Origin: Lachnospiraceae bacterium
Lineage (GTDB): Bacteria; Bacillota; Clostridia; Lachnospirales; Lachnospiraceae
Direction: 5' to 3'
Length of the DNA: 64,000 bases
NCBI GenBank assembly: GCA_910575605.1
Contig: CAJTEW010000011.1
Location: forward strand, 1 to 64,000
The notes beneath the pieces were generated by a model. That model was not told the DNA's origin. It saw only the letters and a program-made list of their open reading frames with translations, and did not search any database. Positions within the stretch are counted from its first letter, which is position 1, and every line of letters begins with the position of its first letter. Positions 25,022 to 33,098 of the stretch are shown here, piece by piece. The translations under genes and the position numbers were made by a program.

Positions 25022-26020
25022 ATGACATCATTAAATCCAGTACACAAAAAAGATAATCTTCGCTTGTTAAGAAGGGCGCTCAGGCTTACACAAAAGGAAT
25101 TTATTACACGCTTTTTATCTGCACCGGACGGTACGCCGTCCATGAGTATTGCGACGCTTTCAAATCTGGAGGCAAAGGACGGGCCGAGGCTTAATGAGGT
25201 GATATTTACAGTATCAGAAAGCCTTAGCATTGATTCCATGCTGTTTTCTATGCCTCCGGAGGAATTTGTGGAAAAGATACATATTCTTCTTCCTGATAAC
25301 ACAGGAAGAGAGAAGGGGGAAAGCAATAGTGGAAAAAGGGGCAGTATTAATCAGCTTCTGAATCGTCTTACTATGTATTTTGCAGAAAGAATATTTGATA
25401 AGACATTAAAAAAAGGTGATAAAATAGAGTCTGACAGGGTGTTGGCCTCGAAGCTGGAAGTTGGCCGTTCTGCAATCAGGGAAGCGCTTAAGGTATTAGA
25501 TGTTCTGGGTATGATAGATATCCGGCCAGGCCAGGGTACATATATCAGTAATAATGAATCAAGTTTTTTTATTATTCCGCTGTCATGGTCATTGTTTTTA
25601 AATGGAAGCCAGATAGATAATATCATAGAGGTGCGTAATCTAATGGAGGTAAAGGCTGCTTTTCTTGCAACAGGCTGTACAAATGAAGAGTCATTAGATA
25701 AGCTTTATGATATTTCCCATAGAATTCATAAGTCTTATATTGAAAAGGATTTTAAGGAGTTTCTGAATGCAGATTTAGAGTTTCACATTTGTATTGCCGA
25801 GTGTTCGGGCAACCAGATTATATACAGTATGATTCAGACCATCAGTAACCTTATGCGCCATGTCAGCGGGAGTGGCATGGTAGATGAAAAGCAGCTTCAA
25901 GAGATTTATGACGAGCATCAGAAAATATATGGACTGATTCTGGCAAAGGATGCAGAAGGAGCAGCAGAGGCTATGACAGAACATTTAAAGAATTCTATTG
26001 TCCGGTACAATTACAGATGA
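25022..26020 (+). CDS. Regulator with XRE-like, GntR winged-helix and FCD domains
   Basis: A 332-aa DNA-binding protein with an unusual order. Residues 10-90 resemble a Cro/C1 (XRE) helix-turn-helix domain ('LRRALRLTQKEFITRFL', then 'SIATLSNLEAKDG'). Residues 110-176 are a GntR winged helix (SDRVLASKLEVGRSAIREAL and RPGQGTYIS). Residues 196-330 are an FCD ligand-binding domain with acidic and histidine metal ligands (DLEFHICIAECSGN). FCD-GntR proteins such as AllR-like and FadR-like repressors sense metabolites. It ends the allantoin island and is the best candidate to bind the TGGT-TG-ACCA sites. ACGGAGAG precedes the ATG. Confidence 0.85.
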   Translation: MTSLNPVHKKDNLRLLRRALRLTQKEFITRFLSAPDGTPSMSIATLSNLEAKDGPRLNEVIFTVSESLSIDSMLFSMPPEEFVEKIHILLPDNTGREKGESNSGKRGSINQLLNRLTMYFAERIFDKTLKKGDKIESDRVLASKLEVGRSAIREALKVLDVLGMIDIRPGQGTYISNNESSFFIIPLSWSLFLNGSQIDNIIEVRNLMEVKAAFLATGCTNEESLDKLYDISHRIHKSYIEKDFKEFLNADLEFHICIAECSGNQIIYSMIQTISNLMRHVSGSGMVDEKQLQEIYDEHQKIYGLILAKDAEGAAEAMTEHLKNSIVRYNYR

Positions 26021-26022
26021 AT

Positions 26023-26055
26023 AAAAACCCTTTCGCAAAAAACGGAAGGGTTTTT
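26023..26055. terminator. Bidirectional-looking terminator closing the allantoin island
   Basis: AAAAACCCTT (26023-26032) and AAGGGTTTTT (26046-26055) form a 10-bp stem with T-runs on both strands. Confidence 0.88.
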
Positions 26056-26064
26056 ATATTTTAG

Positions 26065-26093
26065 TGTAAAAACGAAGCAGGATGAGTTATAAT
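26065..26093 (+). promoter_or_regulatory. Promoter of the cytidylate-kinase-like gene
   Basis: TGTAAA (26065-26070) and TATAAT (26088-26093) are 17 nt apart. Confidence 0.55.
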
Positions 26094-26139
26094 GTTGTTA
26101 TAGCAAACGGATAAGACTTTTATGAGGGAGGGATTTACC

Positions 26140-26766
26140 ATGACGAAAAACAGAGTTATTACAATCGGGCGAGAATTCGGAAGTGGAGGGCATGAGATAG
26201 GCAACCTTGTAGCCACACGTCTTGATATTCCGCTGTATGATAATAATCTGGTAAGGATGGTGGCAGACAAGCTGGATATCCGTCAGGAGACAGCCCAGGC
26301 AGTAGATGAGACAACATTAAACAGTTTTTTGAAGGGTTTTGTTTTTTCTTCTATGGAGTATACTGCATCGGTCAAAAAGGAAGAGTACGCCAAACCCTTG
26401 AGCGAACAGGTGTATGAGCTTCAGGCGGAGATTATAAAAAAGCTTGCCGAGAGAGGGCCGGGAGTTTTCGTAGGAAGATGTGCGGATTATGTGCTTAAAG
26501 ATCAGGCAGAGTGTATTAATATCTTTATCTGTGCAGATATGGATGACAGGATTGCGCGTATTGTAGAGCGGTATAATCTGTCAGAAAGAAAAGCAGCAGA
26601 TAAGATTAAGAAGGTGGACCGGGAGAGGAGATATTATTATGAGGCCCGTACAGGACTCTTCTGGGGGGATATTGATTCTCATGATATGATGTTTAATGTC
26701 AGCCGCCTGGGGATAGAGCGTACGGCAGACATTATCGAAACAATATATAAAATGGAGAAATCATAG
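26140..26766 (+). CDS. Cytidylate kinase-like family protein
   Basis: A 208-aa P-loop protein of the cytidylate kinase-like family (not canonical Cmk). The nucleotide-binding motif is GREFGSGGHEIG at residues 10-21. 'PGVFVGRCADYVLKD' and 'DMDDRIARIVERYNLS' are common to the family, the latter being the lid region. The ATG at 26140 follows GAGGGAGGG; the frame's first ATG at 26122 lies before that site. Substrate is unproven; a nucleoside monophosphate is likely. Confidence 0.82.
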   Translation: MTKNRVITIGREFGSGGHEIGNLVATRLDIPLYDNNLVRMVADKLDIRQETAQAVDETTLNSFLKGFVFSSMEYTASVKKEEYAKPLSEQVYELQAEIIKKLAERGPGVFVGRCADYVLKDQAECINIFICADMDDRIARIVERYNLSERKAADKIKKVDRERRYYYEARTGLFWGDIDSHDMMFNVSRLGIERTADIIETIYKMEKS

Positions 26767-26800
26767 AGATAATGATTAATGGATAGGGACAGGGAAAAAC

Positions 26801-26844
26801 GAATCTGGGACGGGGTATTTTTCAAAATACCCCGTCCCAGATTC
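26801..26844. repeat. Short palindrome of the GGGACGGGG repeat family
   Basis: Two 21-nt arms (26801-26821 and 26824-26844) are exact reverse complements with a 2-nt loop. GAATCTGGGACGGGGTATTTT is the arm in two parts: GAATCT and GGGACGGGGTATTTT. It lies between convergent genes and reaches the stop of the minus-strand gene, so it could serve as a two-way terminator. AGGGACAGGG just upstream recurs beside the copies at 46461 and 56899. Confidence 0.9.
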
Positions 26845-27365
26845 TACTTTTTTTTCTCGTGTGTATGTTTCCAGACAAAAAAAGCACCAAGCCCACCGAT
26901 GATATATAAAATATTCACCAGTATAGCTGGATTATCATCGAGAAACCATACGACCAGCACGACAGCAGTCAGTACAGCAATGAGCTCAAGGGCGGCAAGA
27001 AAGCGCTTTTCACGCCGTTCCTTAAAGGCCTGGAGCCGTTCCTCGCGGTTTCCCTCCAGATATTCCGTAATATGTTCCTCTGTAATCTTACCTGCAATCT
27101 GTTCAGAAGGTGAGAAAGAACGGAAATGTTCAAGAATTTCCGTGTAGAGCTTCTCATATGCTTCTTCATAGTTCTCCCGGCTATAGTCCTTTGCAGGTGT
27201 GTGCTCTTCGGCGGTTACATTTTCTTCTGGCAAAGCCTCAGAAATTACATTGTCAGAAACCGTATTATCAGAAACGGTGCTGCCAGAAACAATTTCATCA
27301 GAAACTGCGGCTTCTGAATCCGCGATTTCTCCGGCTTTTTCTTCAATTTTTTCTTCATCTGCCAT
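26844..27365 (-). CDS. Hypothetical membrane protein with acidic N-terminal region
   Basis: A 173-aa protein. Residues 1-70 are acidic and low in complexity, with a repeated VSDN/VSDE unit. Residues 75-125 are charged and probably helical ('EAYEKLYTEILEHFRSF'). Two hydrophobic helices follow at about 125-142 and 147-163, and the tail HTHEKKK is basic. AATAGGAGGTAC precedes the ATG. I do not recognise a family. Confidence 0.75.
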   Translation of the reverse strand: MADEEKIEEKAGEIADSEAAVSDEIVSGSTVSDNTVSDNVISEALPEENVTAEEHTPAKDYSRENYEEAYEKLYTEILEHFRSFSPSEQIAGKITEEHITEYLEGNREERLQAFKERREKRFLAALELIAVLTAVVLVVWFLDDNPAILVNILYIIGGLGAFFVWKHTHEKKK

Positions 27366-27399
27366 CTTTTGTACCTCCTATTAATTATTTATCCTTTCT

Positions 27400-27428
27400 A
27401 TCATAGCAGTTTTCACAAGATTTTTCAA
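27400..27428 (-). promoter_or_regulatory. Promoter of the acidic membrane protein gene
   Basis: On the minus strand TTGAAA (27423-27428) and TATGAT (27400-27405) are 17 nt apart. Confidence 0.65.
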
Positions 27429-27470
27429 TTTTTATTGTTAAATATCGACAACCTATTCGTGAAATAAAAA

Positions 27471-27498
27471 TTGCATTTCTAAGATAATGTGATATAAT
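27471..27498 (+). promoter_or_regulatory. Promoter of the lysine/alanine-rich protein gene
   Basis: TTGCAT (27471-27476) and a perfect TATAAT (27493-27498) are 16 nt apart, ahead of an AGGAGG site. Confidence 0.65.
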
Positions 27499-27539
27499 AA
27501 AATCTGTTAGCTGTCACACATATATGAGGAGGAATTATC

Positions 27540-27986
27540 ATGGCAACAAAAAAAAGAAACACAGTAACTAAGAAAACCGGAGCTGTAAAGACACCATCAG
27601 TGAAGGCAGAGACAGTGAAAGAAGAGACAGCAAAAGAAGAGACAGCAAAAGCTGAGCCGGTAGCGTATTCCACACTCGATAAAGTAGTTGAAATGTCAAA
27701 AGAAGAAAAGACAGCTGCTAAGACATCATCTGAAAAGAAAGCTGCAGTTAAGAAACCGACGGCTAAGAAAGCTGCTGCAAAGAAAGAGATGAAGGTAGAG
27801 GCAGTTGTTGAGTATTATGGCAGACAGGTAGAAGAAAAAGACATGATTGCGAATGTAAAAAAAGCATGGACAAAATCAGGCAAAAAGGTTGGAGACATCA
27901 AGTCTATGAAGCTTTACATAAAACCAGAAGAGGCGGCTGTATATTATGTCATTAACGGTACAGATACAGGATCCGTTGCATTTTAA
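27540..27986 (+). CDS. Lysine/alanine-rich protein, DUF6465-like
   Basis: A 148-aa protein in two parts. Residues 1-85 are a lysine-, alanine- and threonine-rich tail with repeated KEETAK and KKA units, much like histone H1-type bacterial proteins. Residues 88-148 form a compact domain ('MKVEAVVEYYGRQVEEKDM', then 'GDIKSMKLYIKPEEAAVYYV') that I recall as DUF6465 in Lachnospiraceae. It has its own promoter, AGGAGG site and terminator, so strong expression is likely. A nucleic-acid-binding role is only a guess from the basic tail. Confidence 0.75.
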   Translation: MATKKRNTVTKKTGAVKTPSVKAETVKEETAKEETAKAEPVAYSTLDKVVEMSKEEKTAAKTSSEKKAAVKKPTAKKAAAKKEMKVEAVVEYYGRQVEEKDMIANVKKAWTKSGKKVGDIKSMKLYIKPEEAAVYYVINGTDTGSVAF

Positions 27987-28005
27987 GCTTGTGGAAAAGA
28001 GGAAA

Positions 28006-28032
28006 GGGCATCTCTTCGGAGATGTTCTTTTT
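28006..28032 (+). terminator. Terminator of the lysine/alanine-rich protein gene
   Basis: A 9-bp stem with a TTCG tetraloop (28006-28027) is followed by TTTTT. Confidence 0.85.
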
Positions 28033-28058
28033 GCATTAATGAAAGGATGAAGGATAGT

Positions 28059-28406
28059 ATGATAATTGAAGGAAACCAAAAGGAATTAGACGCAATGAAA
28101 GAGTTTCATAAAGGAAACCGGAAGGAAGGGCTTAAGCTCCAGGAGGAATTTGCGGCCGCGTTCCGTGAGGAATATAAGGAGAAGGACCACTGCCCTTGTA
28201 AAAAGGCGTGCCGTTATCATGGAAATTGTAAGGAGTGTGTTGCAATACACAGAGCCCATCAGGAGCATGTGCCAAACTGTATGAGGCCTCTTCTTAATAA
28301 AAAGATAAGGATGCTTTCAGAGCTGACAGAGCATACCATTGCAAATGAAATCCAGCCGCCTCGTGAGGTGTTAAGGAAAGAATTTCAGGAAGAGCAGGTA
28401 GAATAA
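28059..28406 (+). CDS. Small cysteine/histidine-rich protein
   Basis: A 115-aa protein. The middle holds a dense metal-site-like cluster, CPCKKACRYHGNCKECVAIH followed by RAHQEHVPNCM, with six cysteines and several histidines. The flanks are charged helices. The ATG at 28059 is preferred to 28047 because GAAGGAT then sits at workable distance. It is 1 nt from the GNAT gene that follows, so they are probably coupled. Zinc binding is likely; function is unknown. Confidence 0.7.
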   Translation: MIIEGNQKELDAMKEFHKGNRKEGLKLQEEFAAAFREEYKEKDHCPCKKACRYHGNCKECVAIHRAHQEHVPNCMRPLLNKKIRMLSELTEHTIANEIQPPREVLRKEFQEEQVE

Positions 28407-28407
28407 G

Positions 28408-28980
28408 ATGCGGGATCTTTACGAAAAATTTCCTTATATCGTTACCGGTGAAATGATTATCAGGCAGCTTAGCGAAGAAGATGCAGATGCATTGTTTCCT
28501 GTTTTTGGAAATGATAATATGTTCAGATATATACCGGATTATCTTCATACGGAAAATAAGGAGGTATTAAGAGATGCCATACGCTGCATGAACAGTCGGG
28601 ATTTTCAGGAAAGAAGGTGGATTGTTTCGGGGATATTTCTTCAAGAAAGGCCTGAGGAGGCTATTGGAACAGTAGAGCTATTTGCTTATAGCAAGGACGT
28701 GAATGTCGTGGAGATTGGATACAGAGTGAATGAAAGGCTGTGGGGACGGGGCATAGCAACAAAGGCAGTCCAGGCAATGACAGACTATTTATTTGAGAAT
28801 GTAGGAATTAACCGCATACAGGCTACAGTTATGCCAGAAAATACCAAATCCAAAAGAGTTTTAGAAAAAAATGGATTCCAAAGAGAGGGGCTGTTAAGGC
28901 AGGCAGGCTTCTGGCAGGGAAAAGGAATCGTAGATCTGGAGATGTATTCTCGTCTTAGATCAGACACTTTTTTTAATTAA
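28408..28980 (+). CDS. GNAT N-acetyltransferase, RimJ/RimL type
   Basis: A 190-aa acetyl-CoA-dependent transferase of the Acetyltransf_3 group. 'VEIGYRVNERLWGRGIATKA' around residues 105-122 holds the acetyl-CoA loop, and 'RIQATVMPENTKSKRVLEKN' followed by GF is the family's closing motif. Relatives modify ribosomal protein N-termini or small amines. It follows the cysteine-rich gene by 1 nt. Confidence 0.88.
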   Translation: MRDLYEKFPYIVTGEMIIRQLSEEDADALFPVFGNDNMFRYIPDYLHTENKEVLRDAIRCMNSRDFQERRWIVSGIFLQERPEEAIGTVELFAYSKDVNVVEIGYRVNERLWGRGIATKAVQAMTDYLFENVGINRIQATVMPENTKSKRVLEKNGFQREGLLRQAGFWQGKGIVDLEMYSRLRSDTFFN

Positions 28981-29084
28981 AAATTCTGGCTTTGTTTGAA
29001 TTTATATATTTATAGTTTACGATTCAGGGGATTTTGGAGTATAATAAGTTAAAGAATATTTCAGGGGACAAAGGAGAAAGGAAC

Positions 29085-29846
29085 ATGAATGTAATAAGGG
29101 ACTTTGGTAACAATATAATAGGAGGCGCGGACGGACCGACATCTGTTTTTGTGGCATGGAAGCCAAGCACTGAGATGCTTATTGCGGTGGCTGTTTTAGG
29201 ACTGTTATTTTGCTTCTTCGGATTAAAGATGGCGAAGGTGCTGATTACGATAAACGGTGCTTTTATCGGGCTGGCTGTAGGAATAGGGATTGCAGGTGCG
29301 TTTCATGCTGAGAGGACTATATTCCTTGTTATTATGCTGGCATGTGCGCTTGTAACTGCCTTGCTGGCACTTGTTTTATATAAGTTTGGCGTGTTCTGTA
29401 TGGTATTTTCCGGGACCTTAGGATTTGCGTTATCGCTGCTTGCAGCTATGGGTCTTATATCTTCCGGAAATATATCGTCAGCTTTAAGCGGCGGAACGAA
29501 GGAGATGATTATAGGGATAGCAGCGCTTGTGACGGCACTTGTTCTTGCAGCTTTGTCAGTTAAATTTGCAGAACCAATGCTTATTATCGTCACATCCTTA
29601 GCAGGCGGTATGGCAGCAGGACCAAGACTTTTATCACTGGCAGGACTTGGAGATAAGATTCTGATAGGCTATGGCGCTGGAGCGCTTCTTGCTATTTTGG
29701 GTATGGTCCTTCAGTTTATGATGAATTCAAGAAAGAGTGGGAAGAAAGAAAAGAGATATGCGGCAGTAGTAAAAAAGAAGGATTCTGTAGAATCAGAGGT
29801 CGAAAAAGCAAGAACAATTCTTGAAGATGACGACGATGAAGAGTAA
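29085..29846 (+). CDS. Polytopic membrane protein with GGADGPT N-terminal peptide (DUF4203-like)
   Basis: A 253-aa protein. The N-terminus 'GNNIIGGADGPTSVFVAWK' carries GGADGPT, a peptide best known from the beta subunit of sodium-pumping decarboxylases. It is followed by about seven hydrophobic segments and an acidic tail ending EDDDDEE. The body resembles DUF4203/TMEM198-type proteins. The ATG at 29085 follows AAAGGAGAAAGG; the first in-frame ATG at 29034 lacks a site. Function is unknown. Confidence 0.7.
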   Translation: MNVIRDFGNNIIGGADGPTSVFVAWKPSTEMLIAVAVLGLLFCFFGLKMAKVLITINGAFIGLAVGIGIAGAFHAERTIFLVIMLACALVTALLALVLYKFGVFCMVFSGTLGFALSLLAAMGLISSGNISSALSGGTKEMIIGIAALVTALVLAALSVKFAEPMLIIVTSLAGGMAAGPRLLSLAGLGDKILIGYGAGALLAILGMVLQFMMNSRKSGKKEKRYAAVVKKKDSVESEVEKARTILEDDDDEE

Positions 29847-29872
29847 CCAGAAGATGGGAAGGAGGCTTACTT

Positions 29873-30703
29873 ATGAAGATTGATATGCACTGTCATGTGA
29901 AGGAAGGTTCCATAGACAGTAAAGTAAGTCTGGACGAATATATTACCAGATTAAAGGAACAGGGCATTGATGGAATGCTGATTACGGATCATGATACCTA
30001 TAAAGGTTACCGCCACTGGAAATATAAGATGAAAGGTAAGTTCCATGAGGATTTTGTTGTTCTGAAGGGGATTGAATATGATACGTACGATGCAGGACAC
30101 ATTATCTGTATTATGCCGGAGGGGGTGAAGATGAGGCTCTTAGAGGTTCGGGGGCTTCCTGTGTCAGTGCTGATTGATTTTGTGCATAGGCATGGAGGAA
30201 TACTGGGGCCGGCGCATCCATGCGGAGAAAAATATTTAAGCTTCACCAATACAAAACGCTACTTTAAATCTCCTGAGATTATGAAAAGATTTGATTTTAT
30301 TGAGGCATTTAACTCCTGTGAGCCAAAGGAATCCAACGAAGGAGCAGCTAAGCTGGCAGTAAAATATAAGAAGCCTGGAATTGGAGGCAGTGATTCTCAT
30401 AAGCCGGATTGTGTTGGAAGGGGATATACCATACTGCCAAAGAGGGTTACCTGCGAGACGGAGCTTATTTCCCTTATTCGCAGCAAGGTACCTATAGAGG
30501 CAGGCGGAATTTTGTATGACAAGACAACAAAGGATAAGATAGGAAAGGCGAATAAGCTTCTTGTCTATTCCTTCTGGTTTTATAATAAGGGCGGAGCGCT
30601 TTTAAAAAAGCATAAGAGGCGTATTAAAAGTGAGATAGAGAATCCCATAGACCCAATTGATCCAATTGAGATTCCCTATCTTAAGAAGCACAGTGCGTTA
30701 TAA
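29873..30703 (+). CDS. PHP-domain metal-dependent phosphoesterase
   Basis: A 276-aa protein of the PHP superfamily. Metal ligands are visible in MHCH (His6, His8), TDHDTY near residue 40, AHPCG near 110 and GGSDSHKPD near 168. Members hydrolyse phosphoesters such as histidinol phosphate, nucleotides or short RNAs; the substrate here is not evident. AAGGAGGC precedes the ATG. Its 3' end overlaps the convergent feoB gene by 6 nt, and no terminator lies between them. Confidence 0.85.
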   Translation: MKIDMHCHVKEGSIDSKVSLDEYITRLKEQGIDGMLITDHDTYKGYRHWKYKMKGKFHEDFVVLKGIEYDTYDAGHIICIMPEGVKMRLLEVRGLPVSVLIDFVHRHGGILGPAHPCGEKYLSFTNTKRYFKSPEIMKRFDFIEAFNSCEPKESNEGAAKLAVKYKKPGIGGSDSHKPDCVGRGYTILPKRVTCETELISLIRSKVPIEAGGILYDKTTKDKIGKANKLLVYSFWFYNKGGALLKKHKRRIKSEIENPIDPIDPIEIPYLKKHSAL

Positions 30704-32740
30704 AAATGATGCTGTTTGATATACGATAAAGCTTACTACCCATGCAGCGAAAAGCTGGTATAAAAGAATAAGTCCAGTATATTTCCAGCTTTTCAGCTCC
30801 CTTTGAATCGTCGCGATGGTAGCAGTGCATGGAATATACAAAAGGCAGAAGGTCATAAGTGCGTAAGCATTTGCGGCGCCGAATCCAAGTGCGCCGAGAG
30901 TGGCGACCATTGACTCCATGCCTTTTGTTGTTGTGATGTTCTGGATTCCGAACAGAACACTGCAGCTTGAAACTACAACCTCCTTTGCAGCGATTCCTGC
31001 AATTAGCGCTACGATAATCTGCCAATAGCCAAGACCGACCGGTTTAAATAACGGAATGACTGCTTTTCCAATCATGGAACCAAAGCTTTCGCTGATGTCA
31101 GTTACATATCCGTGGGGACCAAAGTTCAGGATTCCCCACATGATGATAGAAGCGATGAAGATAACAGTTCCTGCTTTGGTTAAGTAGTCTTTTATTTTCT
31201 GCCATACATAGATGGCAATGGTGTGAGCATTTGGAGATTTGTATTCCGGTAGTTCGATTAAAAGGGCATGCTCCGCCTTGCTTCCATCTATTTTTGAAAG
31301 AATAAATGCAGTGCCGATTGCAACGATAATTCCTAAGAGGTACATGGAATAGCATACAAGCATGGCATATTTTCCAAAAAACATAGAGGAAAATAAGACG
31401 TAAATAGGCAGTCTTGCACTGCAGGACATAAAGGGGGTAACCAGTATTGTTTTAAAACGGTCCTTTTTATGTTCTAATGCCCGGGAGGCCATAACAGCAG
31501 GAACAGTACAGCCAAACCCCAAAAGCAGCGGGAGAAAGGCTCGGCCGGATAATCCAAGTTTACTCATAATATCATCCATAACGAAGGCTACTCTTGACAT
31601 ATAACCGCTGTCTTCTAGGATGGCAAGGGCAAGAAATAGAATAAATATGTTCGGCAGGAAGGTAAGGATTCCTCCCACTCCTGATATAATTCCGTCTACA
31701 ATCAGAGAGACCAGCATGTCATTTGTATGTATGGATGCAAGAAAATCTGAAACGGAGCCCGAAAACAGTTCAAGAGCAATTTCAAAGTATCCCTTCAACC
31801 AGTCTCCAATCGTAAATGTCAGAAAGAATACAAGTGCCATGATACAGAGAAATAAGGGAAGTCCCAGCCATTTGTCTGTCATGTAGTGATCTATCTTTTC
31901 TGTGGAGGCCTCTTTTGCTGATTTATTCACTAATACCTCGGAAATAATCTCTTCGATAAAATCATATTTCTGGCTGATAATATCTTTTTCATAGCTTTTG
32001 TCTATGACAGAAGAAAGTGGAAGGGGATAAGCGTCAGTGATTGTTTTATCCTTTTCCAGAAGTTTGATGGCATGCCAGCGTTTATTATCAGTATCAGGAT
32101 ATTCTTTTGCAAGGGCGTTGATAATCATATCAATTTTGCCCTCAATAACATCCTCGTAAACCATAGCATATTCTTCATGGTGGTTATGTCTGTGGGAAGA
32201 TCGCATTCCCGAATGATGGTGAATAAAGGGGCCCTGTGTATCATATTCCTTATGATGGGCAATGGCATGGAGAAGTATGCTAAGACCGGTCTTTTTTCTT
32301 GCAGAGACCGGGATTGCCGGAGTTCCAAGCATCTCAGGAAGGCGGTGAAGATCAATTTCCATTCCCCGCTCCTCCACAATATCCATCATATTTAAGGCGA
32401 GAACAACCGGCTTTCCTAGCTCTAAAAGCTGCAGAGTCAGATAGAGGCTGCGCTCAAGGCATGAGGCATCGATAACATCTACAATGACATCCACATCATT
32501 GCTCATAATACATTCTCTGGATACAGTCTCCTCCATAGTGTAGGAGCTTAAGCTATAAATACCTGGAAGGTCAATAAGCTTGAACTCCTGACCTTCATAT
32601 ATTGTTTTGCCTTCTTTTTTTTCGACGGTTACTCCAGGCCAGTTAGCAACCTTTAAGTTAGCGCCTGTAAAGGCATTAAAAAGCGTTGTCTTACCGCAGT
32701 TTGGATTTCCAATAAATCCTACATTAATTATATCTGCCAT
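30698..32740 (-). CDS. feoB: Ferrous iron transport protein B
   Basis: A 680-aa membrane GTPase for Fe2+ uptake. The N-terminal G domain has G1 GNPNCGKTT at residues 11-19, the switch region 'NWPGVTVEKKEG', G3 DLPG at 57-60 and G4 NMMD. A histidine-rich stretch (HHH...HRHNHH, about 162-188) lies between the G domain and the membrane part. The C-terminal half has the gate domains, with FGCTVPA and 'AKEVVVSSCSVLFG'. The ATG at 32740 overlaps the feoA stop (TAATG). Upstream in-frame ATG at 32782 lies inside feoA and is rejected. Confidence 0.95.
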   Translation of the reverse strand: MADIINVGFIGNPNCGKTTLFNAFTGANLKVANWPGVTVEKKEGKTIYEGQEFKLIDLPGIYSLSSYTMEETVSRECIMSNDVDVIVDVIDASCLERSLYLTLQLLELGKPVVLALNMMDIVEERGMEIDLHRLPEMLGTPAIPVSARKKTGLSILLHAIAHHKEYDTQGPFIHHHSGMRSSHRHNHHEEYAMVYEDVIEGKIDMIINALAKEYPDTDNKRWHAIKLLEKDKTITDAYPLPLSSVIDKSYEKDIISQKYDFIEEIISEVLVNKSAKEASTEKIDHYMTDKWLGLPLFLCIMALVFFLTFTIGDWLKGYFEIALELFSGSVSDFLASIHTNDMLVSLIVDGIISGVGGILTFLPNIFILFLALAILEDSGYMSRVAFVMDDIMSKLGLSGRAFLPLLLGFGCTVPAVMASRALEHKKDRFKTILVTPFMSCSARLPIYVLFSSMFFGKYAMLVCYSMYLLGIIVAIGTAFILSKIDGSKAEHALLIELPEYKSPNAHTIAIYVWQKIKDYLTKAGTVIFIASIIMWGILNFGPHGYVTDISESFGSMIGKAVIPLFKPVGLGYWQIIVALIAGIAAKEVVVSSCSVLFGIQNITTTKGMESMVATLGALGFGAANAYALMTFCLLYIPCTATIATIQRELKSWKYTGLILLYQLFAAWVVSFIVYQTASFL

Positions 32741-32967
32741 TATGCACCTGCCTCCCTTACTTCGATATGATCTGCAATACATTTTCCCAGTGCAAAACGT
32801 GTACCTCGGAATTTAGCGGTAAGGGAGCCTTTTTTGTCATTATTTAATATAGTCACAAGGGTTCCTTCTGTAAGGCCTAAGGCTTCAAGTCTCCGCTCCA
32901 GCTTAAGTTCTGTATCTATAGAAATGACCTGGTATCTTCCGTTGTTTTTCCCTTGTTTTAGTGTCAT
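32740..32967 (-). CDS. feoA: Ferrous iron transport protein A
   Basis: A 75-aa SH3-like protein that assists FeoB. 'LERRLEALGLTEGTLVTIL' and 'GTRFALGKCIADHIEV' are the family core. The ATG at 32967 follows AAAGGAGTG; the frame open to 33096 has no other site and the family length is about 75 aa. It is co-transcribed with feoB. Confidence 0.92.
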   Translation of the reverse strand: MTLKQGKNNGRYQVISIDTELKLERRLEALGLTEGTLVTILNNDKKGSLTAKFRGTRFALGKCIADHIEVREAGA

Positions 32968-33032
32968 AATAGAAATCACTCCTTTTTGATTTTGATAATT
33001 ATTAACTGTTACACGCATAACTATAGCACGAT

Positions 33033-33061
33033 TTGACGAAATTGACAATGTGAAGTATAAT
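33033..33061 (+). promoter_or_regulatory. Promoter of the CmpB-type membrane protein gene
   Basis: TTGACG (33033-33038) and TATAAT (33056-33061) are exactly 17 nt apart, 38 nt before the ATG. Confidence 0.75.
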
Positions 33062-33098
33062 AATTGGTAGGAAAAAACATTGAGAGTGAAGTGCAAAG

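Noticed and set aside
32741-33096. Extended N-termini for feoB (to 32782) and feoA (to 33096)
   Set aside because: Family lengths and ribosome sites support the shorter starts at 32740 and 32967.
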